From the NCBI GenBank assembly GCA_965223825.1, contig OZ245018.1, positions 620,001-684,000 of the forward strand: 64,000 bases of DNA. Reading direction: 5' to 3'. This DNA comes from CAJXQU01 sp965223825. GTDB taxonomy: Bacteria > Pseudomonadota > Gammaproteobacteria > CAJXQU01. The translations under genes and the position numbers were made by a program. Position 1 is the stretch's first letter; the number at the start of each line of letters is the position of its first letter. Of the stretch, positions 16,728 to 33,439 are shown one piece after another. The notes beneath the pieces are model-generated. The model was not told the DNA's origin. It searched no databases and worked only from the letters and a program-made list of their open reading frames with translations.

Positions 16728-18389
16728 TTAATTCAACGAGCTGTTTTTTTCTTCGAGCTGACTATTTGTCGCCAGTCGTTTGACATCGGACGTGTCTTTC
16801 ACGGACGAGTTCGTAGCGTGATGGCTTGAAGAAGCGAGCGATTCCAGTTTTGCCAGAATGCTGCGTGTTTGTTTTTTAAATACCTTTAGATCGTCACGAG
16901 GTAAAGGCATGGATTTCGGTAGGGTTACTGTCAAAGGGTTCCTATGTTGCCCATCGACCCTAAATTCATAGTGCAAATGAGGTCCTGTGGCTAACCCACT
17001 TTGGCCGACATACGCGATCGTTTGGCCTTGCTCAACCCGTTTACCTTTTTTCAAACCACGTGCGAAACGTGATAAATGCGCATATAGCGTGGTGTACTTA
17101 CCACCATGTTCGATCACAACAGTCTTACCATAGCCGTTTTTAGACCCAGAGAAGATCACTTTACCATCGCCAATGGCTTTGACAGGGGTGCCGGATGGCG
17201 CAGCATAATCAACACCCTTGTGAGCTCTGATTTTATTCAGGACGGGGTGTTTTCGTTTTAAATTAAAGTGCGAGCTAATCCGTGTGAAGTTAACCGGTGT
17301 GCGGAGAAAGGCTTTACGCATTGAGTTTCCTGTTTCACTGTAATAAGCGGCTCGGTTTTCTGAATCAACGAAACGAACTGCTTTAAACGATTTGCCTTTG
17401 TTAATAAATTCTGCGGCGAGGATTACGCCGTCTTTAATGTACTGATCATTTTTATACAGTTCTTCATACACAACACGAAAAGTATCGTCTTCGCGAATGT
17501 CTAAGACAAAGTCGATATCCCAACCAAAAATTTCGAATAGTTGCATTATGATATTGTCAGATAATCCCGCTTTTTGTCCGGATAGGAAAAGCGAATCTTT
17601 TATCGTACCTGCTTTTGAAACGATCTGTGTTTTTGGTGTTTCTTCTGTTATCTCAGCTTGGAAGCTTTCATCTGATCGGGTGACTTGTAAGGTGCGCGTG
17701 AGATCGGATTCATGAATGAGTTCGCTGATGTTCGCGTCATTATCGAACTTTAACCGTAAAACCTGACCAGGCATTAGACGTTTTAAAGAGTCGGTTTCAT
17801 CACCTAAAGAGAGGATCTGATACAGATCACTTTTATTGATCGCGAGGCGACTAAAGATGAGAGAAAGGTTGTCGCCTTCCTTTACTGTAACTGTACGCCA
17901 TATTTCCTGATCTAAATTAATGTGATCGTCGTTTCTTTCTGAATCACGATCTGCGACACGTGACGCTTTCGGCGGGTTGGACTTGAGTGTTGGGCTTGGC
18001 TCAAAGGGTAATGCAAGCGTTTTTTTGGTTTTAACAGGTTGCGCTGCGACGATGCTCTTTTCAACAGGTTTAATTTTCGATCGTTCTTTTACGATAGCGA
18101 CTGATCGTTTATTTTCTACTACTGGAATTAACGGGTTTGGTGAAAGACTCAACTCTTGGCTAATGACGTTTTCATTTTGATGAGATGAAGAAAATGTCGA
18201 CTTACTAACAATATTTGCATTCGATACGGAAGAGAGATCAAGGTTGAGTGTGAAGTAAATCCAAGCTGAGACTAGGGTTGTACATACAGCAAGATAAATT
18301 TTTTTCTTGCGTCGGTTACGCTTATTTTCTGCCGGATCAATCCATTCGAGTCGAGGTTTATAGTCTTGTAATACACTTCTTCTCTTCAT
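16728..18389 (-). CDS. M23 family murein endopeptidase with LysM-like domain
   Basis: 553 aa envelope protein. Basic N-terminus (ENKRNRRKKK) and one TM at about residues 31-49; a low-complexity linker to about 160; a LysM/OapA-like domain at about 165-215 (VTVKEGDNLSLIFSRLAI...MPGQVLRLKF); a second regulatory domain; and a C-terminal LytM/M23 domain from about 365. Zinc ligands are H390 and D394 (AHKGVDYAAP) and H473 (GPHLHYEF), with H471 as the catalytic partner, so an active D,D-endopeptidase is expected. The layout resembles MepM/YebA and PA0667. Confidence 0.92.
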   Translation of the reverse strand: MKRRSVLQDYKPRLEWIDPAENKRNRRKKKIYLAVCTTLVSAWIYFTLNLDLSSVSNANIVSKSTFSSSHQNENVISQELSLSPNPLIPVVENKRSVAIVKERSKIKPVEKSIVAAQPVKTKKTLALPFEPSPTLKSNPPKASRVADRDSERNDDHINLDQEIWRTVTVKEGDNLSLIFSRLAINKSDLYQILSLGDETDSLKRLMPGQVLRLKFDNDANISELIHESDLTRTLQVTRSDESFQAEITEETPKTQIVSKAGTIKDSLFLSGQKAGLSDNIIMQLFEIFGWDIDFVLDIREDDTFRVVYEELYKNDQYIKDGVILAAEFINKGKSFKAVRFVDSENRAAYYSETGNSMRKAFLRTPVNFTRISSHFNLKRKHPVLNKIRAHKGVDYAAPSGTPVKAIGDGKVIFSGSKNGYGKTVVIEHGGKYTTLYAHLSRFARGLKKGKRVEQGQTIAYVGQSGLATGPHLHYEFRVDGQHRNPLTVTLPKSMPLPRDDLKVFKKQTRSILAKLESLASSSHHATNSSVKDTSDVKRLATNSQLEEKNSSLN

Positions 18390-18421
18390 GTCAGGATTTT
18401 CCTTCCCTTGTTATTACCCGA

Positions 18422-18450
18422 ACCATAACTTTTCAAGGGTTTTCCGTCAA
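18422..18450 (-). promoter_or_regulatory. Probable promoter of the M23 peptidase-anmK operon
   Basis: On the minus strand TTGACG (18450-18445), 17-bp spacer, TATGGT (18427-18422); about 33 bp upstream of the start codon. Confidence 0.55.
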
Positions 18451-18453
18451 TCT

Positions 18454-18481
18454 TTGACGCGTTATTCTACGCACCTATTTA
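18454..18481 (+). promoter_or_regulatory. Possible tyrS promoter
   Basis: TTGACG, 16-bp spacer, TATTTA, 33 bp before the tyrS ATG. The -10 is weak; position between divergent genes supports it. Confidence 0.4.
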
Positions 18482-18514
18482 GATGTCATCATATGTTGAT
18501 AAGGACAAAATTGA

Positions 18515-19702
18515 ATGAAGGAAATTCTCGATAATATTAAACGTGGCGCTGTCGATGTTCTCGTTGAGGATGAGTTAGTTAAGAAGTTAGGTGAAAAACG
18601 TCCTTTACGGATTAAGGCCGGCTTTGATCCGACAGCACCCGATCTTCATCTTGGCCATACTGTTCTTATTAATAAGTTAAGGCAGTTTCAAGAGATGGGG
18701 CACGAGGTGTTGTTTTTGATAGGGGACTTCACGGGCATGATCGGCGATCCTACTGGTAAGAGTGCGACGCGGCCACCATTGACACGAGAAGACGTGCTTG
18801 AGAATGCGGCTTCTTATAAAGAACAAACATTCAAAATTTTAGATCCAGATAAAACGCAGGTTGTTTTCAACTCGATGTGGATGAATGAGTTAAGCGCAGC
18901 AGATTTGATTCAGCTCGCGGCAAACCACACTGTTGCAAGGATGTTAGAGCGTGATGATTTTAATAAACGTTATAAGGGTGGTCAGTCAATTGCAATCCAC
19001 GAATTTCTTTACCCTCTAATCCAAGGATATGACTCTGTTGCACTAAAAGCGGATGTCGAATTGGGAGGCACGGATCAGAAGTTTAATTTACTTGTTGGGC
19101 GACATCTTCAGGAGATCTATGGGCAAACGCCGCAAGTCGTTCTGACGATGCCGATCTTAGAAGGATTAGATGGTGTACAGAAAATGTCCAAGTCGTTGAA
19201 TAATTATATTGGGATAACGGATCCGGCGAATGAGATGTTCGGAAAGATTATGTCAATCAATGATGATCTTATGTGGCGTTACTTTGAGCTCCTGAGTTTT
19301 AAAAGCCTATCTGATATTCAGAATTACAAACGAAGTATTGCTGACGGTGTGAATCCCAGAGATGTGAAGTTCGAATTAGCTGAAGAACTCGTCGCACGCT
19401 TTCATGATAAACAGGCTGCGATCGATGCGAAGCAAGATTTTATTACGCGGTTTCAGCGAGGTGCGATCCCAGATGATATTCAAGAGAAACGAATTACGAA
19501 TGGAGAGAGCCAGATCAGGCTTGCTAATTTGTTAAGTGAAGCGGGGCTCACTGCATCGGTTTCAGAGGCGATGCGCATGATTAAACAAGGCGCCGTGAAA
19601 ATAGATGGAGAAAAAATTGAGCAAGCTTTTGATATTGAAAAAGGTGCAATACATATCTATCAAGTAGGCAAACGCAAATTCGCTCGGATAGAGTTTTATT
19701 AA
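18515..19702 (+). CDS. tyrS: Tyrosyl-tRNA synthetase (TyrZ-like form)
   Basis: Class I synthetase, 395 aa. The HIGH-type signature is H45-L-G-H48 (PDLHLGHTV) and the KMSKS loop is residues 223-227. The catalytic core has FDPTAPDLHLG, GDFTGMIGDPTGK and the tyrosine/tRNA segment VELGGTDQKFNLLVGR; an S4 RNA-binding domain closes the protein (SEAMRMIKQGAVKIDGEKI). The GFDPTAPDLHLGHTV type corresponds to the longer TyrZ lineage rather than E. coli TyrS. It directly precedes the rRNA operons, as P. aeruginosa tyrZ does from memory. Confidence 0.95.
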   Translation: MKEILDNIKRGAVDVLVEDELVKKLGEKRPLRIKAGFDPTAPDLHLGHTVLINKLRQFQEMGHEVLFLIGDFTGMIGDPTGKSATRPPLTREDVLENAASYKEQTFKILDPDKTQVVFNSMWMNELSAADLIQLAANHTVARMLERDDFNKRYKGGQSIAIHEFLYPLIQGYDSVALKADVELGGTDQKFNLLVGRHLQEIYGQTPQVVLTMPILEGLDGVQKMSKSLNNYIGITDPANEMFGKIMSINDDLMWRYFELLSFKSLSDIQNYKRSIADGVNPRDVKFELAEELVARFHDKQAAIDAKQDFITRFQRGAIPDDIQEKRITNGESQIRLANLLSEAGLTASVSEAMRMIKQGAVKIDGEKIEQAFDIEKGAIHIYQVGKRKFARIEFY

Positions 19703-19857
19703 AGCCAAGTTTAGTTTTTATGAATCTCTTGAAGAAAATTTAACACTCAAAAATTGAAGAAATCTATTGAGATCAAGAGGCTAGAAGTACACCTCAAATA
19801 AAGATGACAAAATGATGAAATTAATTACGGAAAAGTGTTGACGGCCCTCTGAGCCCA
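19703..19857. other. Upstream region of rRNA operon A
   Basis: The stretch from tyrS to the rrn -10 box has no gene. Bases about 19795-19837 are very A/T-rich just before the -35, as expected of an UP element. CTCTTGA and TCAAGAG form a loose 7-bp stem with a 40-base loop behind tyrS, too weak to call a terminator. Confidence 0.45.
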
Positions 19858-19865
19858 TGTATAAT
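19838..19865 (+). promoter_or_regulatory. rrn operon A promoter
   Basis: TTGACG, 16-bp spacer, TATAAT, then a GC-rich discriminator (GCGC). The 16-bp spacer and GC discriminator are typical of growth-rate-regulated rrn P1 promoters. Only the -10 side is shared with operon B. Confidence 0.88.
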
Positions 19866-19893
19866 GCGCATCTCTTTCGGGGGCAGTACACCC

Positions 19894-19906
19894 GGTTCTT
19901 TAAAAA
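19894..19906 (+). promoter_or_regulatory. boxA antitermination site in rrn A leader
   Basis: GGTTCTTTAAAAA resembles the Nus-factor boxA (TGCTCTTTAACA). A second boxA-like CGTTCTTTAAAAA is at 21908-21920 between tRNA-Ala and 23S, the two positions used in E. coli; copy B has both 5,373 bp on. Confidence 0.7.
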
Positions 19907-19909
19907 GAT

Positions 19910-19940
19910 GATAGACAAACAATTTGTGTGGGTACTTGTG
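19910..19940 (+). other. 16S precursor processing stem, 5' arm
   Basis: The stretch from GATAGACAAAC to GTACTTGTG pairs with 21613-21643 downstream of 16S (CGCAAGTAC...GTTTATC) in a long, nearly perfect stem enclosing the whole 16S gene, the expected RNase III substrate. Copy B has both arms at +5,373. Confidence 0.8.
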
Positions 19941-20049
19941 TAAACGATTGATTGTACGGAAATTATCGGTACATTCGGTTATCGCAAGTAACGCAATAAC
20001 TTTGAATTTATCGAGTCAAGATTTGCTGCCACAAGCAGCTAAAATGATT

Positions 20050-21593
<1,544 letters not shown>

Positions 21594-21663
21594 AAGTAGT
21601 GCATCAATATTTCGCAAGTACTCACACAAATTGTTTGTTTATCGTTGGATGTTAAAGAGTCCT

Positions 21664-21740
<77 letters not shown>

Positions 21741-21747
21741 ACACAAC

Positions 21748-21823
21748 GGGGCCATAGCTCAGCTGGGAGAGCGCCTGCCTTGCACGCAGGAGGTCGGCGG
21801 TTCGATCCCGCCTGGCTCCACCA
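21748..21823 (+). tRNA. tRNA-Ala (TGC), copy A
   Basis: 76 bases, GGGGCCA acceptor with TGGCTCC, anticodon TGC in CTTGCACGC, T-loop GGTTCGATCCC, CCA encoded. Confidence 0.97.
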
Positions 21824-21830
21824 TTAGGTG

Positions 21831-21866
21831 GCAGAGAGAAGTGCTTTGAGGAGCACTTCTCTCTGC
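21831..21866 (+). other. Strong hairpins in the tRNA-Ala/23S spacer, copy A
   Basis: GCAGAGAGAAGTGCT and AGCACTTCTCTCTGC form a perfect 15-bp stem with a 6-base loop. Two more perfect hairpins follow: 21940-21963 (10 bp, loop GTGA) and 21966-21987 (8 bp, loop TTATAT). No T-run follows, so these are RNA processing or folding signals, not terminators. Confidence 0.75.
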
Positions 21867-22047
21867 GATTTAAGCGGAATGCATAAGTCAATCGACCTTA
21901 TGCGGCTCGTTCTTTAAAAATTTGGAAGTAATCAAAGGCGTAAGATTTAGTGATAAATCTTACACGTGTCATTTTATATAATGACACAAGGTATATTGTA
22001 TCAAGCGTATATTCATTCTGTATAACTCAGATTTTTTGAGGTTATAT

Positions 22048-24927
<2,880 letters not shown>

Positions 24928-25016
24928 ATAACACTCAAACAATTTGAGTGTTGTGTATACAAGATTGAATATACCGATTACTTCCAGTTGTGCTTGTTAA
25001 TGACAAGCGACCAGTT

Positions 25017-25134
25017 TGCCTGGTGGCGATAGCGAAGAGGAACCACCCGATCCCATTTCGAACTCGGAAGTGAAACTGTTTAGCGCCGATGATAGTGTGG
25101 GAGATCCCATGTGAAAGTAGGACATCGCCAGGCT
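25017..25134 (+). rRNA. 5S ribosomal RNA, copy A
   Basis: About 118 bases, TGCCTGGTGGCG to CATCGCCAGGCT; terminal helix TGCCTGG/CCAGGC(T) and the loop sequence CGAACTCGGAAGTGAAAC are typical. Confidence 0.93.
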
Positions 25135-25144
25135 TTTAATTAGG

Positions 25145-25176
25145 AACCCCGTTGCAGCAGTGCAGCGGGGTTTTTT
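25145..25176 (+). terminator. rrn operon A terminator
   Basis: AACCCCGTTGCA and TGCAGCGGGGTT form a 12-bp stem with one G-T pair and loop GCAG, followed by six T. Confidence 0.92.
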
Positions 25177-25201
25177 ATTATGTAACGATTTATTTATTTG
25201 A

Positions 25202-25230
25202 AAATTGCCCTTGACGCGCCTCTTGTGGCG
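25202..25230 (+). other. Unique 29-bp junction between the two rrn copies
   Basis: The only sequence between the copies that is not part of the duplicated unit. It carries the -35 (TTGACG, 25211-25216) and most of the spacer for operon B. It has no counterpart after copy B, where the zapE gene begins. Confidence 0.9.
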
Positions 25231-25238
25231 TGTATAAT
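25211..25238 (+). promoter_or_regulatory. rrn operon B promoter
   Basis: TTGACG, 16-bp spacer different from operon A, TATAAT. The A/T-rich end of copy A (ATTTATTTATTTGAAAA) lies just upstream and could serve as an UP element. Confidence 0.87.
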
Positions 25239-25422
25239 GCGCATCTCTTTCGGGGGCAGTACACCCGGTTCTTTAAAAAGATGATAGACAAACAATTTGT
25301 GTGGGTACTTGTGTAAACGATTGATTGTACGGAAATTATCGGTACATTCGGTTATCGCAAGTAACGCAATAACTTTGAATTTATCGAGTCAAGATTTGCT
25401 GCCACAAGCAGCTAAAATGATT

Positions 25423-26966
<1,544 letters not shown>

Positions 26967-27036
26967 AAGTAGTGCATCAATATTTCGCAAGTACTCACAC
27001 AAATTGTTTGTTTATCGTTGGATGTTAAAGAGTCCT

Positions 27037-27113
<77 letters not shown>

Positions 27114-27120
27114 ACACAAC

Positions 27121-27196
27121 GGGGCCATAGCTCAGCTGGGAGAGCGCCTGCCTTGCACGCAGGAGGTCGGCGGTTCGATCCCGCCTGGCTCCACCA
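27121..27196 (+). tRNA. tRNA-Ala (TGC), copy B
   Basis: Identical to the copy at 21748-21823. Confidence 0.97.
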
Positions 27197-27203
27197 TTAG
27201 GTG

Positions 27204-27239
27204 GCAGAGAGAAGTGCTTTGAGGAGCACTTCTCTCTGC
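27204..27239 (+). other. Strong hairpin in the tRNA-Ala/23S spacer, copy B
   Basis: Same perfect 15-bp stem as at 21831-21866, with the two following hairpins also conserved. Confidence 0.75.
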
Positions 27240-27420
27240 GATTTAAGCGGAATGCATAAGTCAATCGACCTTATGCGGCTCGTTCTTTAAAAATTTGGAA
27301 GTAATCAAAGGCGTAAGATTTAGTGATAAATCTTACACGTGTCATTTTATATAATGACACAAGGTATATTGTATCAAGCGTATATTCATTCTGTATAACT
27401 CAGATTTTTTGAGGTTATAT

Positions 27421-30300
<2,880 letters not shown>

Positions 30301-30389
30301 ATAACACTCAAACAATTTGAGTGTTGTGTATACAAGATTGAATATACCGATTACTTCCAGTTGTGCTTGTTAATGACAAGCGACCAGTT

Positions 30390-30507
30390 TGCCTGGTGGC
30401 GATAGCGAAGAGGAACCACCCGATCCCATTTCGAACTCGGAAGTGAAACTGTTTAGCGCCGATGATAGTGTGGGAGATCCCATGTGAAAGTAGGACATCG
30501 CCAGGCT
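30390..30507 (+). rRNA. 5S ribosomal RNA, copy B
   Basis: Identical to the copy at 25017-25134. Confidence 0.93.
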
Positions 30508-30517
30508 TTTAATTAGG

Positions 30518-30549
30518 AACCCCGTTGCAGCAGTGCAGCGGGGTTTTTT
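30518..30549 (+). terminator. rrn operon B terminator
   Basis: Same stem and T-run as at 25145-25176; it ends only 37 bp before the zapE start. Confidence 0.92.
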
Positions 30550-30586
30550 ATTATGTAACGATTTATTTATTTGAGATCTTAATATT

Positions 30587-31705
30587 TTGGATGTTAACCA
30601 ATCCCCGCTAGAACGATATCGAATTGAGCTAACTAAAGCGGGGTTCAACTATGATCCTGTTCAAGAAGCAGCCGTTGTTTTAACCGATAATTTATATAAA
30701 AAACTGATCGTCCCGCCAATTACAATCGTAGAAAATCAGAATTTCATGAGTCGTTTTTTTAAAAAAAATAATGACTCAGTAGTGAATAAAGTCCATGGGT
30801 TGTATCTCTGGGGGGGGGTTGGCCGTGGTAAGACTTTTATTGTTGATAACTTTTTTCATTCTTTACCTTTTGATGAAAAAAAGCGCATTCACTTTCATCG
30901 TTTTATGCAAGATGTGCATAATGAACTAAAAAACAATAAATACAGAGAAGAACCTTTAGAAGTAATTGCTGAAGACTTTTCGAAACAATATCGAGTTTTA
31001 TGTTTCGATGAATTTCACGTCTCTGATATTACAGACGCTATGCTTTTGGGTAAGTTATTGAAGGGGCTTTTCGAACGTGGTGTTTGTTTGATAGCAACTT
31101 CTAACGATCATCCAGATTCACTTTATTCAGGAGGTCTCCAAAGAAGTCGTTTTTTACCGGCAATTGAAATGATCAAGTCGCATACAGAGGTATTCGAAGT
31201 TGATAATGGAATTGATTATCGGTTTCGTGTTTTGGAAAAAGCTGAAATTTATCATTATCCATTAGATGAAATTTCGCATTTACGGCTACAAGAAAACTTC
31301 TTGCAGCTTTCACCTGATGAGCCAGATAAAGAAAAACATATTGTAATCGAAGGGCGTAAAATTAATGCATTGAACAAATCAGATGGCGTTATTTGGTTTG
31401 GTTTTAAAGAGGTTTGTGATGGCCCTCGTGGTGCAGCGGACTATATTGAAATCGCGCGTGAATTTCAAACGGTATTAATCTCTGGCATACCAGTAATGTC
31501 TACCGAAAATGACGATCAGGCAAGACGATTCATGACGATGATCGATGAATTCTATGATCGTAATGTGAAAGTGATTATGACAGCAGAGGTTGGAATACAC
31601 GATCTATATACTGGTAAACGTCTTGAGCAAAGCTTTAAGCGTACTATAAGTCGACTTCAAGAAATGTGTACACTAGAGTACTTAAAACGAACACATCTCG
31701 GATAA
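30587..31705 (+). CDS. zapE: Cell division ATPase ZapE (AFG1-like)
   Basis: 372 aa P-loop ATPase that in E. coli joins the division ring and destabilises FtsZ under stress. Walker A GGVGRGKT at residues 76-83, then the family segment RIHFHRFMQDVHNELK, Walker B VLCFDEFHVSDITDAM, IATSNDHPDSLYSGGLQRSRFLP (sensor 1) and DEFYDRNVKVIMTAE near the end. The start is taken at TTG 30587: an in-frame TGA at 30572-30574 leaves no room upstream and the ATG at 30591 is out of frame. There is no clear Shine-Dalgarno and no convincing promoter in the 37 bp after the rrn terminator. Confidence 0.92.
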   Translation: MDVNQSPLERYRIELTKAGFNYDPVQEAAVVLTDNLYKKLIVPPITIVENQNFMSRFFKKNNDSVVNKVHGLYLWGGVGRGKTFIVDNFFHSLPFDEKKRIHFHRFMQDVHNELKNNKYREEPLEVIAEDFSKQYRVLCFDEFHVSDITDAMLLGKLLKGLFERGVCLIATSNDHPDSLYSGGLQRSRFLPAIEMIKSHTEVFEVDNGIDYRFRVLEKAEIYHYPLDEISHLRLQENFLQLSPDEPDKEKHIVIEGRKINALNKSDGVIWFGFKEVCDGPRGAADYIEIAREFQTVLISGIPVMSTENDDQARRFMTMIDEFYDRNVKVIMTAEVGIHDLYTGKRLEQSFKRTISRLQEMCTLEYLKRTHLG

Positions 31706-31775
31706 ACAATAGCTTAAAGCTCATAGTTGACATTAAGGATTAATAATTCTACTGTTGCATTTGAAGGATTTGCTT

Positions 31776-31991
31776 ATGTCAGCTTTAGAAAATATTTGCT
31801 CAATGCAACCGACAGATCGTCAATTATTAACGTTATTAGATCATCAGATTGGGGATGATGTTGTTTATCTAGAAGATACCACGCCTTGGTCACTGTTCAC
31901 GTTTGCAAAGCAATTGGGGTACATTGACGAAGAGGGTTTTGCTACCAGTAAAGGGCAGGCGTTAATTGCGAGAATTAGGGGAACGTTTTAG
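31776..31991 (+). CDS. Small hypothetical protein
   Basis: 71 aa, not recognised. I take the ATG at 31776 because GAAGGA lies 7 bp upstream; an in-frame TTG at 31755 has no such site. The protein is mostly helical by eye (ALENICSMQPTDRQLLTLLDHQ) with a C-terminal DEEGFATSKGQALIARIRG that resembles the end of a winged-helix module; no signal peptide or membrane segment. It ends 4 bp inside the convergent trkH gene, and follows zapE by 70 bp. Confidence 0.6.
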   Translation: MSALENICSMQPTDRQLLTLLDHQIGDDVVYLEDTTPWSLFTFAKQLGYIDEEGFATSKGQALIARIRGTF

Positions 31992-33439
31992 TTTCTCCAG
32001 AACGCCGGAGATAACAGTACGAGTAACGTAAAGATCTCTAAGCGACCGAGTATCATTGCGAAACTCAACACCCATTTAGCAGCGTCAGGAATATTCCCAT
32101 AGTGAGCACTAACTTCACCTAAGCCAGGCCCGAGGTTGTTGATATTCGCCGCGATCGCTGAAAATGCAGTTACCTGATCAAGGCCTATCGCCATCAGTAT
32201 TAACATCATGATTGTGAATGTTGCAATGTAAGTTGCAAAAAAACCCCAAACCGCATCAATAACACGATCACCAATTGGCTTATTTCCAAGTTTGATAGGA
32301 ATAATTGCATTCGGATGAATGAGACGTTTAATTTCACGCATTCCTTGTTTGAAAAGTAGTAATACTCTGATCACTTTAATTCCACCGCCGGTAGAACCCG
32401 CACAGCCTCCAGCAAAGCTCAGAAACAAAAGTAGTAGTGGCAAAAAACTAGGCCAGACAGAAAAATTTGTTGTAGCAAAACCAGTTGTCGTACCTATGGA
32501 AATAGCGTGGAAAATACCTTCTCTGATTGCTTCTGAAGAGTTTAGATGTAACTCATGCGAGATTAGTACGAGACACATGATGATCGAGACCGCGATGAGT
32601 AATCCTGAGTAAGCGAGGAATTCACTATCGAAAAAATAGCATTTTAAATTTCGCCAACGCCATGCTGTAAAGTGTAGAGCGAAATTAATACCGGACAAAA
32701 ACATGAAAACAATGATGGTCGCTTCAATAAAGACATTATCGAAATAACCAATACTGGCATCGTGAGTTGAAAACCCACCAATAGCGACGGTAGAAAAGCT
32801 GTGACAGATCGCATCAAAGAAGGACATCCCGCAAAACCATAAAATAAGGGCGCAAGTAATCGTCAATGCAAGATAGATATACCAAAGTGCTTTCGCCGTT
32901 TCTGTGATACGAGGAGTGAGTTTCGAGTCTTTCATTGGTCCAGGAGTTTCGGCGCGATATAACTGCATGCCACCAATGCCGAGCATGGGTAGGATTGCCA
33001 CTGCAAGAACAATTATTCCCATACCGCCCAGCCATTGAAGTTGTTGTCGATAATAAAGAATTGAGGTTGGGAGGTTATCAATGCCGACGATCACGGTTGC
33101 ACCGGTTGTCGTAAGGCCTGACATTGACTCGAAAACCGCATCGGTGAATGACATGTGCGGATTGTCAGCGAGGGCGAAAGGAATTGCACCGGATAAACCG
33201 AGTACTGTCCAGAAAAGCACCACCACTAAAAAACCATCACGAAGACGCAACTCCTGCTTTTTGTCACGAACGGGCAACCATAAAGTTAGGCCGAGGATGA
33301 GAGTGATTAAGAGTGCAGTTGCGAAGGCGTGAAAGGCACCATCTTGAGTAAAAAAAGCGATCAGTGCGGGAGGTGCAAGAGATAGACTGAATAAGGCAAG
33401 CAGCAGGCCCAGAATCTTTTGGATAATGATAATGCGCAC
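31988..33439 (-). CDS. trkH: Trk potassium uptake protein TrkH
   Basis: K+-translocating membrane subunit, 483 aa, about ten to twelve hydrophobic segments in the four-fold M1-P-M2 arrangement. Selectivity-filter loops are seen at SGLTTTGATV, STVAIGGFSTHDAS, IGTTTGFATTNF and NINNLGPGLGEVS. The pore-side segment AGGCAGSTGGGIKVIR and PVRDKKQELRLRDG near the start are family features. The ATG overlaps the last base of the trkA stop, so subunit and regulator are translated together. Confidence 0.96.
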   Translation of the reverse strand: MRIIIIQKILGLLLALFSLSLAPPALIAFFTQDGAFHAFATALLITLILGLTLWLPVRDKKQELRLRDGFLVVVLFWTVLGLSGAIPFALADNPHMSFTDAVFESMSGLTTTGATVIVGIDNLPTSILYYRQQLQWLGGMGIIVLAVAILPMLGIGGMQLYRAETPGPMKDSKLTPRITETAKALWYIYLALTITCALILWFCGMSFFDAICHSFSTVAIGGFSTHDASIGYFDNVFIEATIIVFMFLSGINFALHFTAWRWRNLKCYFFDSEFLAYSGLLIAVSIIMCLVLISHELHLNSSEAIREGIFHAISIGTTTGFATTNFSVWPSFLPLLLLFLSFAGGCAGSTGGGIKVIRVLLLFKQGMREIKRLIHPNAIIPIKLGNKPIGDRVIDAVWGFFATYIATFTIMMLILMAIGLDQVTAFSAIAANINNLGPGLGEVSAHYGNIPDAAKWVLSFAMILGRLEIFTLLVLLSPAFWRN

